11,611 bases of DNA from an uncultured Desulfurellaceae bacterium. GTDB lineage: Bacteria; Campylobacterota_A; Desulfurellia; Desulfurellales; Hippeaceae. Both the position numbers and the translations under genes were made by a program. Shown here piece after piece: positions 1 to 6,661 of this stretch. Location: positions 1 to 11,611 of the forward strand of contig CAJXLZ010000014.1 of the NCBI GenBank assembly GCA_913056505.1, written 5' to 3'. The notes below the pieces were generated by a model, which ran no database searches, was not told the origin of the DNA, and worked only from the letters and a program-made list of their open reading frames with translations. The first letter of the stretch is position 1; each line of letters begins with the position of its first letter.

Positions 1-1
1 A

Positions 2-541
2 GCTTATACATTATTAATGTTAAACGAGATGTTTGACCATGTTTTATCTAAAAGTTCGCTAAAGAAAATATCAGACAGCCTTGGATCAGATATTAGTTTT
101 TTTCTGCTTAATAAACCGGCTATAGCTCAAGGTAGAGGCGATATTTTAACATCCGTAAATTGTGATTTAACCAAATATAGATTATTTCTTGTTGTTCCTT
201 CTATAAAGATAAGCACAAAATATGTATACTCAAGATTATTATTGACAAAAAGGCGTCCTATCAATAGAATAATTTCTGTCGCTGATTTCAAAAGTTGTGA
301 TTTCGGCTACATAAAAAAGTTTTTTTACAATGATTTAGAGAGTGTCGTTCTAAAGGAATTTGCAATTGTGAGTGATGTAAAATTGCTTTTGATGACAAGG
401 TTTCCGTATACGCTGATGTCTGGAAGCGGCTCCAGCGTGTTTTCTATTATAAGCAAGGATGAGGGGGTGTATCAAAAGGAAATCGAGGATAGGTTAAGCG
501 CAAAACGGGTTTTTTTTAGAACGTTGGATTTTGTAGATTAA
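2..541 (+). CDS. ispE: 4-diphosphocytidyl-2-C-methyl-D-erythritol kinase, C-terminal part (5' end cut by window)
   Basis: IspE is a GHMP-family kinase that phosphorylates CDP-methylerythritol in the MEP pathway to isopentenyl diphosphate. The frame is open from position 2 and reads AYTLLMLNEMF before the typical LGSDISFFL, AQGRGDIL and C-terminal MSGSGSSVFS motifs; the last is the GHMP glycine-rich C-terminal signature. The ATG at position 17 is internal, because the reading frame and family similarity continue upstream of it. The fragment has 179 residues against about 280 for the family, so roughly 100 N-terminal residues, including the GLGGGSS nucleotide loop, lie outside the window. It is followed 20 bp later by spoVG on the same strand, and the ispE-spoVG-tRNA-prs order supports the call. 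Nothing suggests that the gene is broken; truncation is only by the window edge. Confidence 0.93.
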   Translation, partial: AYTLLMLNEMFDHVLSKSSLKKISDSLGSDISFFLLNKPAIAQGRGDILTSVNCDLTKYRLFLVVPSIKISTKYVYSRLLLTKRRPINRIISVADFKSCDFGYIKKFFYNDLESVVLKEFAIVSDVKLLLMTRFPYTLMSGSGSSVFSIISKDEGVYQKEIEDRLSAKRVFFRTLDFVD

Positions 542-561
542 ATTTAAGGAAGGTGTAGTTT

Positions 562-846
562 ATGGAAATCACAGAGGTAAGAGTTAGTCCAATTCATGGT
601 GATGAAAAGCTTAAAGCTTTCGCTACGGTTATTTTTGATGATGCTTTTGTTGTAAGAGACTTAAAAATTATTAATGGCCAAAAAGGGTTATTTGTCGCTA
701 TGCCGAGCAGGAAGATGAAAGATGGCAGCTTTAAAGATATTGCTCATCCTCTTAATAACGATATGAGGCAAAAATTAGAAGATGCTGTAAAGAAAGAGTA
801 TGAAACTAAGATTCAAGAGGAAAAACAAAACCAAGAATCTGAATAA
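562..846 (+). CDS. spoVG: SpoVG family nucleic-acid-binding regulator
   Basis: This 94-residue protein matches SpoVG along its length. It begins MEITEVRVSPI, and carries DLKIINGQKGLFVAMPSRK (about residues 33-51), DG-F-KDIAHPL (54-64) and a charged C-terminal helix. The family was named for Bacillus sporulation but is widespread in non-sporulating bacteria. Members characterised in Firmicutes and Borrelia bind DNA or RNA and act as global regulators. The start is set by a strong Shine-Dalgarno sequence, AAGGAAGGTG at 546-555, six bases before the ATG. It sits 20 bp after ispE and 46 bp before tRNA-Gln, the same placement as in several deltaproteobacterial genomes. The regulatory target here is unknown, and the name does not imply sporulation. 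Confidence 0.95.
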   Translation: MEITEVRVSPIHGDEKLKAFATVIFDDAFVVRDLKIINGQKGLFVAMPSRKMKDGSFKDIAHPLNNDMRQKLEDAVKKEYETKIQEEKQNQESE

Positions 847-859
847 AAAATAATCAATC

Positions 860-883
860 CCGTAGGTGTATTTTAGCCTGCGG
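860..883 (+). other. Imperfect hairpin between spoVG and tRNA-Gln
   Basis: CCGTAGG (860-866) can pair with CCTGCGG (877-883) in seven pairs, one of them a wobble pair, around a 10-base loop. No T-run follows, so it does not look like an efficient intrinsic terminator. It lies ten bases before the mature tRNA 5' end. It could be a stabilising 3' end for the spoVG message after tRNA processing, or a feature that presents the tRNA leader to RNase P. The function is inferred, and the stem may be chance. Confidence 0.4.
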
Positions 884-892
884 TATATTAAT

Positions 893-966
893 TGGGGTGT
901 AGCCAAGCGGCAAGGCAGGGGACTTTGGATCCCCGATCGGTGGTTCGAATCCACCCACCCCAGCCA
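893..966 (+). tRNA. tRNA-Gln (anticodon UUG), CCA encoded
   Basis: The cloverleaf folds by eye. The 7-bp acceptor stem is TGGGGTG (893-899) with CACCCCA (956-962), followed by discriminator G963 and encoded CCA (964-966). The D arm is GCC/GGC. The anticodon stem is GGGGA/TCCCC with loop CTTTGGA, so the anticodon is TTG, reading glutamine CAA. The T arm is GGTGG-TTCGAAT-CCACC. The gene lies inside a run of protein genes (spoVG 46 bp upstream, prs 20 bp downstream) with no clear promoter of its own, so it is probably cut from a polycistronic transcript. A tRNA-Gln in front of prs is typical of this gene block in deltaproteobacteria-like genomes. A T6 run directly follows the CCA. Confidence 0.97.
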
Positions 967-978
967 TTTTTTCATTAT

Positions 979-983
979 AGGTG
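979..983 (+). promoter_or_regulatory. Ribosome binding site that decides the prs start
   Basis: AGGTG at 979-983 lies three bases before the ATG at 987. An alternative GTG start at 981 would overlap this site and has only a T-rich stretch and the tRNA 3' end upstream. The ATG is therefore preferred, although the spacing is short. Confidence 0.6.
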
Positions 984-986
984 ATT

Positions 987-1922
987 ATGTTGGGTTTAAA
1001 ACTTATAAGCGGCAGTGCAAATATGGAACTTGGCGAGGAGGTAAGTAATTATCTCAGAGTTCCTTTGGCGAACGTTGAGATATCACGATTTAGTGATGGC
1101 GAGATATATGTACAGATAGAAGAGAGCGTCAGAGGCGCGGATGTGTTTGTAATGCAGTCTTTATCGTCTCCGGTAAATGATAACATTATGGAATTATTGG
1201 TAATGATGGATGCTTTGAAGCGTTCGAGTGCAAATTCTATAACGGTAGTGGTTCCCTATTATGCATATGCAAGGCAAGACAGGAAGGTGCAGCCAAGGGT
1301 GCCCATTAGCGCAAAACTTTTTGCAGACCTTATTACAGTTGCTGGAGCGAGTAGGATTATGTCAATGGATCTGCATGCAGGGCAAATTCAGGGATTTTTT
1401 GATATACCGGTAGACCATCTATATTCATTACCAATAATGCTTGATTATATTAAGAAGCTTAATGTGGATGATTTAGTTATCGTATCCCCTGATGCTGGCG
1501 GTGTAGAGAGGGCAAGGCATTTTGCAAAAATATTGGGATGTTCTATAGCAATTATAGATAAAAGAAGGCCGAAGCCTAATGTGAGTCAGGTTATGCATAT
1601 AATAGGTGAGGTAGAAAACAAAACCGCTATAATAGTAGATGATTTAGTGGATACTGCAGGTACGCTAACCAATGCTGCCAAAGCTTTGGATGAAAATGGG
1701 GCAAAGGCGGTTTATGCATGCTGTACACATCCTGTATTAAGCGGTCCCGCCATTGATAGGATCAATAATTCTCCTATCATAGAGCTTGCTGTTACTAATA
1801 CCATTAAATTTTCATCTAATGTTAGATCAAACAAGATTAAAGTATTGTCAGTGGGCGCTATTATTGGCGAGGCTATAAGAAGGATATATCATAGAGAGTC
1901 CATTAGTGCTCTTTTTGATTAG
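987..1922 (+). CDS. prs: Ribose-phosphate pyrophosphokinase (PRPP synthetase)
   Basis: Prs converts ribose 5-phosphate and ATP to PRPP, the shared precursor of purines, pyrimidines, histidine, tryptophan and NAD. At 311 residues it matches the class I bacterial enzyme in length. Visible motifs are RFSDGE (34-39), NDNIMEL (64-70), the ATP-binding YARQDRK (94-100), the catalytic histidine in DLHAGQIQGFF (H130), VSPDAGG (166-172), DKRRPKPN (191-198) and the ribose-5-phosphate/PRPP loop VDDLVDTAGT (217-226). I chose ATG 987 over GTG 981 because the Shine-Dalgarno AGGTG at 979-983 would lie across the GTG. It is 20 bp after tRNA-Gln and 24 bp before rplY, in one apparent operon. All key motifs appear intact. 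Confidence 0.97.
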   Translation: MLGLKLISGSANMELGEEVSNYLRVPLANVEISRFSDGEIYVQIEESVRGADVFVMQSLSSPVNDNIMELLVMMDALKRSSANSITVVVPYYAYARQDRKVQPRVPISAKLFADLITVAGASRIMSMDLHAGQIQGFFDIPVDHLYSLPIMLDYIKKLNVDDLVIVSPDAGGVERARHFAKILGCSIAIIDKRRPKPNVSQVMHIIGEVENKTAIIVDDLVDTAGTLTNAAKALDENGAKAVYACCTHPVLSGPAIDRINNSPIIELAVTNTIKFSSNVRSNKIKVLSVGAIIGEAIRRIYHRESISALFD

Positions 1923-1946
1923 TTATTAAGAAAAAGAGGTGTTTGA

Positions 1947-2546
1947 ATGATTATTGCTGCAAAAGAAAGAGACAATGAAAAGATATCAGCAAAAAATGTT
2001 AGAAAGTCGGGAAAGATACCGGCTGTAGTTTATGGTTTTAATACGGAAAATGTGAATGTTGAAGTGGAAAAATCGAGTTTAATGTCAATCTTAAGCAAAA
2101 GCAGAAGGAACGATAAATTTGAACTTAGTGTAGAAGATAAAGGAAGTTATAACGTTATAATTAAAAATCTTCAGAAAAATCCTGTTACGGGCGATATTAT
2201 TCATATCGATTTTTACAATTTATCCAAGGAAAGGCCGGTATCCGTTAATGTTCCTGTTGAAATAATTGGGGAATCTACAGGTGTTAAAATGGGCGGAAAT
2301 CTTTACCAGCCAAGAAAAACAATTACTGTTATAGCATCCCCTGATAATATTCCGAATGCTATTAAGGTAGATATCAGCGGCACGCAGATAGGTGATATTA
2401 TACATATAAATGATGTAAATTTACCGGAAGGCGTTAAGGTTAAAACTACCAAAAATTTCACTGTTGCAGCTATCTTAGGTAAATCAAAAGAAGAGGAAGA
2501 AAAGGCGGCAGAGGAATCGCAAGAAGAATCTAAAGAAGAGGAATAG
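1947..2546 (+). CDS. rplY: 50S ribosomal protein bL25, long TL5/CTC type
   Basis: bL25 binds the 5S rRNA in the large ribosomal subunit. This is the long two-domain (TL5/CTC) form of 199 residues. An N-terminal 5S-binding domain (about 1-90) contains VRKSGKIPAVVYG, KNPVTGDIIHIDFY and preceding beta strands. A C-terminal beta domain (about 91-178) contains VPVEIIGES-GVK-GG, NIPNAIKVDISG and the TL5 motif GDIIHINDVNLPEGVK. A strongly acidic, probably disordered tail rich in Glu covers residues about 179-199; its coding strand is a near-pure purine run. The Shine-Dalgarno AGAGGTG at 1935-1941 sets the start. The prs-rplY-pth order is conserved across many bacteria. Members of the Ctc branch are linked to stress in Bacillus, but that role is not shown here. 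Confidence 0.95.
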   Translation: MIIAAKERDNEKISAKNVRKSGKIPAVVYGFNTENVNVEVEKSSLMSILSKSRRNDKFELSVEDKGSYNVIIKNLQKNPVTGDIIHIDFYNLSKERPVSVNVPVEIIGESTGVKMGGNLYQPRKTITVIASPDNIPNAIKVDISGTQIGDIIHINDVNLPEGVKVKTTKNFTVAAILGKSKEEEEKAAEESQEESKEEE

Positions 2547-2554
2547 TTCATTAA

Positions 2555-3139
2555 GTGGACTATTGCATAACTGGTTTAGGTAATGTTGGTGGGGAGTATG
2601 ATCTAACACCGCATAATGTTGGTTTTATGGTGTGCGATGAAATTGCGTCATACTTCAAGTTTACCTTAAACCTAAAACATCAGTTTCGCGGCTATTATGG
2701 TAAGTTCACCTTAGGTGAGAATAGTATATTCATTTTGAAGCCCGCTACTTATGTTAATTTAAGCGGAGGAAGTGTTGCAAATTTTGTTCATTTTTACAAA
2801 ATTAATTTGGCTAATTTAATTGTTGTACATGACGATATAGATCTACCTTTGGGTTCAATGAAAATAAAATTTGGATCATCAAGCGGTGGACATAGAGGCG
2901 TTGAATCCATAATAGAACATTTATCTTCGAAAAAGTTCATTCAAATTAAGGTAGGTGTAGGTAGATCTGGATCTCCAAGAAATTATGTTTTGTCCAAGTT
3001 TGATAGAAAAAGTCTATCGATAATTGAGGGTGCTGTAAAAAGGGCGAAAGATGCATGCATAGATATTGTTCAAAATGGCCTTACACATGCTATGAATGCG
3101 TATAATAAAAAAATAGGCGAAGATGATGAAAAGTTTTAA
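2555..3139 (+). CDS. pth: Peptidyl-tRNA hydrolase
   Basis: Pth releases tRNA from peptidyl-tRNA that drops off ribosomes. The 194-residue protein fits the family length and starts DYCITGLGN, so the GTG at 2555 is the right start even though the best Shine-Dalgarno (AGAGG inside the end of rplY) is rather distant; translational coupling across the 8-bp gap is likely. Active-site positions in E. coli numbering are N10, H20 (TPHNVGF), N68 (ATYVNLSG) and D93 (VHDDIDLP). All four are present at exactly those numbers. The fifth landmark, N114 in the usual GGHNG, is Arg here (GGHRG, R114), a variant I recall from some deltaproteobacterial-type Pth proteins. It sits between rplY and asd on the same strand. 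Confidence 0.95.
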   Translation: MDYCITGLGNVGGEYDLTPHNVGFMVCDEIASYFKFTLNLKHQFRGYYGKFTLGENSIFILKPATYVNLSGGSVANFVHFYKINLANLIVVHDDIDLPLGSMKIKFGSSSGGHRGVESIIEHLSSKKFIQIKVGVGRSGSPRNYVLSKFDRKSLSIIEGAVKRAKDACIDIVQNGLTHAMNAYNKKIGEDDEKF

Positions 3140-3166
3140 TGTTTTTTATTAGGAGATTTTTAGAAT

Positions 3167-4168
3167 ATGAAAAAATATAATGTGGCAGTTGTTGGCGCTA
3201 CAGGTGCTGTAGGCGAAGAGATGCGGAAAATTCTTGAGGAAAGAAAATTCCCTATTAATAATTTTAAGCCCTTAGCATCAAGTAGGTCGGCAGGGAGAAA
3301 GATAACTTTTAGGGGTGAGGAGTATACAATTCAGGAGACTACAGCAGATTCGTTTGATGATATTGATATAGCTCTTTTTTCTGCCGGAGCATCAAGAAGC
3401 AGAGAATTTGCTCCATATGCAGTTAAATCAGGCGCTATTGTAATCGATAATAGCTCATGCTACCGTATGGATAAAGATGTTCCCCTTGTAGTGCCCGAGG
3501 TTAACCCTCAAGATGTATTTTTACATAAAGGCATTATAGCTAACCCCAATTGCACCACGATTATTATGATAATGGCTTTAAAGCCTCTTTATGATTATTC
3601 AAAAATTAAGAGAATTATTGTATCGAGCTATCAGGCTGCTTCAGGAGCCGGAGCATCGGCTATGAAGGAACTGTCCGATCAAACAGTAGAATGGGTAAAT
3701 AAAAAAGAAATTACCGTTAATAAATTCCAATATCAACTTCTATTCAATGTTATTCCTCAAGTAGATATGTTTATGCCGAATGGGTATACAAAGGAAGAGA
3801 TGAAAATGGTTAATGAAACACGAAAGATGCTGCACGATGAGAATATAAAGATCTCTGCTACCTGTGTCAGAGTTCCTGTTTTTAGAGCTCATTCAGAAGC
3901 GGTTACTGTTGAACTTGAAGATAAGATAACGCCCCAAAAGGCTAAGGGACTCTTTAATGAATTCCCAGGAATAAAAGTGAGCGATGATCCTGAGAATTCT
4001 ATATACCCTATGCCTCTCTTTTTAAGCGGTAGAGATGATTGTGAGGTTGGAAGAATTAGGCAGGATATAAATGGTGAAAATTGGTTGTCTTTTTGGATAG
4101 TTGGGGATCAAATTAGGAAAGGAGCAGCTTTAAATGCTGTTCAAATAGCAGAATTGCTTATTAACTAA
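3167..4168 (+). CDS. asd: Aspartate-semialdehyde dehydrogenase
   Basis: Asd reduces beta-aspartyl phosphate with NADPH to aspartate semialdehyde, the branch point to lysine/diaminopimelate, threonine and methionine. The 333-residue protein has the N-terminal nucleotide-binding motif VVGATGAVGEEM (8-19), SAGASRS (72-78), the catalytic cysteine in ANPNCTT (C129), the SYQAASGAG substrate loop (154-162) and RVPVFRAHSE with the general-base histidine H242. These match the common bacterial Asd. ATG 3167 is preceded by AGGAGA at 3151-3156, ten bases upstream. It lies 27 bp after pth and 18 bp before the stress protein gene, so it probably shares their transcript. In related gene blocks the slot after pth is often taken by ychF, so asd here looks like a local rearrangement. 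Confidence 0.96.
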   Translation: MKKYNVAVVGATGAVGEEMRKILEERKFPINNFKPLASSRSAGRKITFRGEEYTIQETTADSFDDIDIALFSAGASRSREFAPYAVKSGAIVIDNSSCYRMDKDVPLVVPEVNPQDVFLHKGIIANPNCTTIIMIMALKPLYDYSKIKRIIVSSYQAASGAGASAMKELSDQTVEWVNKKEITVNKFQYQLLFNVIPQVDMFMPNGYTKEEMKMVNETRKMLHDENIKISATCVRVPVFRAHSEAVTVELEDKITPQKAKGLFNEFPGIKVSDDPENSIYPMPLFLSGRDDCEVGRIRQDINGENWLSFWIVGDQIRKGAALNAVQIAELLIN

Positions 4169-4176
4169 ATTTAAGT

Positions 4177-4181
4177 GGAGG
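4177..4181 (+). promoter_or_regulatory. Ribosome binding site that decides the usp start
   Basis: GGAGG at 4177-4181, five bases before ATG 4187, is a near-ideal Shine-Dalgarno. A GTG at 4175 is in the same frame but overlaps this site, so the longer start is rejected. Confidence 0.8.
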
Positions 4182-4186
4182 TTTTT

Positions 4187-4627
4187 ATGTATAGTATATC
4201 TATAAAAAAAATATTAGTACCGACGGATTTATCAGAGACTGCGGAATATGCTCTTGCTTATGCAAAAGAACTGGCTGCAAAATTTAATGCAAAGCTATAT
4301 GTTCTATACTGCGTTACAGATTTACAATCAGCAATTGGTTATGTCCCGGGTTTATCTTTGGATCAAATTACAAGTTCAATGACAAAAGAGGCAGAAAAAC
4401 AGATCGAGCACTTGAGAAATAAGTATAAGCTTAATGAAAATGTTGAAACATCCATAGAAACGGGCGATGCCGCTAAAAAAATAGCGGAGTTCACAGATGA
4501 AAACGATATAGACCTAATAGTTATGGGCGCTCACGGGAAAAGCGGTGTGGAACGTTTTATGTTTGGAAGTGTTACCGAAAAAGTGTTGAGACTTTCTAAG
4601 AAACCTGTCCTTGCAGTAAAAAAGTAG
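4187..4627 (+). CDS. Universal stress protein, UspA family, ATP-binding type
   Basis: This single-domain Usp has 146 residues from ATG 4187. The N-terminal strand KKILVPTDLSETAEYAL is typical of the family, with the Asp that contacts adenine at about residue 14. The C-terminal part shows the full ATP-binding pattern G-2x-G-9x-G-S/T: G114, G117, G127 and S128 in VMGAHG and GSVTEKV, followed by KKPVLAVK. It is therefore predicted to be an ATP-binding rather than an UspA-type non-binding member. Such proteins are cytoplasmic and usually dimeric, and are associated with stress survival; the precise role is unknown. It is the last gene of the + strand unit, and its stop codon lies within the terminator hairpin shared with the converging EF-G-like gene. 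Confidence 0.92.
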   Translation: MYSISIKKILVPTDLSETAEYALAYAKELAAKFNAKLYVLYCVTDLQSAIGYVPGLSLDQITSSMTKEAEKQIEHLRNKYKLNENVETSIETGDAAKKIAEFTDENDIDLIVMGAHGKSGVERFMFGSVTEKVLRLSKKPVLAVKK

Positions 4628-4655
4628 CCGGCTTTAAGCCGGCTTATTCTCTTTT
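4618..4655. terminator. Bidirectional intrinsic terminator between convergent genes
   Basis: AGCCGGCT (4626-4633) and AGCCGGCT (4637-4644) form an 8-bp perfect stem with a TTA loop. On the minus strand a T6 run (complement of 4618-4623) begins two bases after the stem, the classic form for ending the EF-G-like transcript. On the plus strand a looser T-rich stretch (4645-4655) follows for the usp transcript. The usp stop codon TAG (4625-4627) overlaps the stem base, and the minus-strand stop TAA (4634-4636) is exactly the loop. Confidence 0.85.
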
Positions 4656-6646
4656 GCTTTATCTATTATCTTTGAAGCAATTTGAGATGGCACTTCTTCA
4701 TAAGATGAAAATTCAGACTTAAAAAAACCTCTTCCACTGGTCAAGGATCTTAATGTCGGCGCATATTCTAAAACTTCCATTTCAGGAACTAAAGTTTTAA
4801 TGATTTTATACCCTTTCTTTGCAGAGTAGTCCTCGATCCCTAAGACTTTTCCTCTTTTTGAATTTATGTCACCTATAACATCACCTGTATTTTCTTCTGG
4901 TATGTAAATTTCCATTGATAAAATTGGTTCAATTAGCACAGGCTTACATTTGCCGATGCCTTCCTTAAAAGCAATCGATCCTGCCATTTGAAATGCAAGG
5001 TCACTTGAATCTACAGGATGGTATGATCCGTCAAGAAGCGTTATCTTTATGCTTGTCATTGGATATCCTGCCAAAATGCCATGTTCCATAGCAGACTTAA
5101 TGCCTTTTTCGACAGATGGTATGAACTGTTTTGGTATCGCTCCTCCAACGATTTTATCAACGAATTCAAAATCTTTTCCTATGGGCAATGGTTCTATATC
5201 GATTACACAATCGCCAAATTGTCCATGTCCGCCTGTTTGTTTCTTATATCTTCCATGAGAATTGGTTTTGCCTTTTATTGTTTCTTTATATGCTACCTTG
5301 GGTATTTCAAGTTTTGTTTTGATGCCAAATTTATTTTTTAATTTTGAAGCTGCAACCTCTAAGTGCATCTTGCCCATGCCGGTTAATATAAATTCCTTTG
5401 TTTGGTCATTACGTGTAAAGAGAAGAGATGGATCAGATTCTATTAATTTGCTTATGGCAACGCCCAACTTTTCCTCATCGTTTTTTGATTCGCCGTAAAT
5501 TGCATATGAAATATAAGGAGGCGGCATTTCCACGAAATCATATTTTATGTTCGAACCTTTATCAGATATTGTGTCTGACGTTTCTGTTGTTTTCAATTTT
5601 GCAACAGCAACTACATCACCAGCAGTTGCCTCTTCTATTTTATTCAGAGTTTTTCCTTGAATTAACTGCAGCGCGCCTATTCTTTCATCTTGATTTTTAT
5701 TAACATTGAAGTATGTTGAGTCTGATTTGAAACTTCCGGAATATACCCTTAATAAACTTAATTTTCCAATTTGAGGATCATTATATGTTTTAAAAACCAA
5801 AGCTGAGTTTTTATCTGACTCATTCTTGGGTGAAGGCAGTAGATCTACTGCAGTATCCATTAGTTTATTTATTCCAATCCCTTTTAAAGCAGATCCTAAT
5901 AAAATAGGGTATAGTTCAGCATTCGCCGTAGCTTGATGCAATACTTTATTAATTTCATCCTTATCCAACTCTGCTCCTTCTAAATATTTTTCCATTAGAG
6001 TATCATTTAGTGTTGATAATTCCTCTATTAAATCAGTATAGGTTTTCTCTAATGCCTCAGATGCATTGGCAGATAAATTTACTTCATTTCCGCTTAGATC
6101 ATATGCTTTTTTCTCTAAAATATCGGCGTATCCTTTTAAAATACCGTTTTCAATTATGGGTAGTTGCAACAGGTATGCTTTATCGGTTATATTCTTTTTT
6201 ATTGATGAGGTAACAAAATTTATATCCAATTCTTCTTTGTCTATAGCGTTTATAAAAAAAATTGCCGGCTTATTCTCCTTTTTTATTTCGTCAAAAACCC
6301 TTTCAGTCTGCGCTTTTGCGCCATCTTTTGCATCAACGACAATAACCGAGGAATCGGACGCTCTTATACCACATAGTGCATCAGCAATAAAATTATGATA
6401 CCCTGGAGTATCAATTATGTATAACCGGTTTTTATTCCACTCTGTGTTAACTACGGACAGTTGCAATGAAATATGACGGTTTGTTTCTTCAGTATCAAAA
6501 TCCGATACGGTATTTCCCTTTTCAACAGAGCCTTTTCTTGTTGTTTGCTTTGTCAAAAATAGGATTTCTTCAGTTAATGTAGTTTTGCCACTTCCACCTG
6601 CTCCGCATAAGGAAATAACCCTTTTTTTATCTATATTGTATCCCAT
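4634..6646 (-). CDS. EF-G-like translational GTPase (FusA2-type)
   Basis: This 670-residue protein has the EF-G domain layout and is closest to the EF-G-like/FusA2 group rather than the main translocase. The G domain has P-loop GAGGSGKT (15-22) and G3 motif DTPG (79-82). Its G4 motif reads NAID (133-136) rather than NKxD, and switch I reads RHIS rather than RGIT. Domain IV carries KKQTGGHGQFGD and GSYHPVDSS; H543 matches the tip histidine that is important for EF-G translocation. Domain V has VPEMEVLEYAPTLRSLTSGRG. The start ATG is preceded by AAGGAGAG that overlaps the stop of the upstream gene. Its role in the cell is not established for the family: it could be a back-up translocase, a recycling factor or a stress form. 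The main fusA is presumably elsewhere. Confidence 0.9.
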   Translation of the reverse strand: MGYNIDKKRVISLCGAGGSGKTTLTEEILFLTKQTTRKGSVEKGNTVSDFDTEETNRHISLQLSVVNTEWNKNRLYIIDTPGYHNFIADALCGIRASDSSVIVVDAKDGAKAQTERVFDEIKKENKPAIFFINAIDKEELDINFVTSSIKKNITDKAYLLQLPIIENGILKGYADILEKKAYDLSGNEVNLSANASEALEKTYTDLIEELSTLNDTLMEKYLEGAELDKDEINKVLHQATANAELYPILLGSALKGIGINKLMDTAVDLLPSPKNESDKNSALVFKTYNDPQIGKLSLLRVYSGSFKSDSTYFNVNKNQDERIGALQLIQGKTLNKIEEATAGDVVAVAKLKTTETSDTISDKGSNIKYDFVEMPPPYISYAIYGESKNDEEKLGVAISKLIESDPSLLFTRNDQTKEFILTGMGKMHLEVAASKLKNKFGIKTKLEIPKVAYKETIKGKTNSHGRYKKQTGGHGQFGDCVIDIEPLPIGKDFEFVDKIVGGAIPKQFIPSVEKGIKSAMEHGILAGYPMTSIKITLLDGSYHPVDSSDLAFQMAGSIAFKEGIGKCKPVLIEPILSMEIYIPEENTGDVIGDINSKRGKVLGIEDYSAKKGYKIIKTLVPEMEVLEYAPTLRSLTSGRGFFKSEFSSYEEVPSQIASKIIDKAKENKPA

Positions 6647-6661
6647 AATAACACACTCTCC

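Noticed and set aside
775..1048. Short open frames on both strands across the tRNA-Gln gene (minus 775-975, plus 866-1048)
   Set aside because: They run through the tRNA and the ends of spoVG and prs. Their peptides are the familiar false translations of a tRNA and have no proper ribosome site.
5049..6398. Several plus-strand open frames inside the EF-G-like gene
   Set aside because: All are antisense to a full-length, well-conserved protein and show no family motifs.
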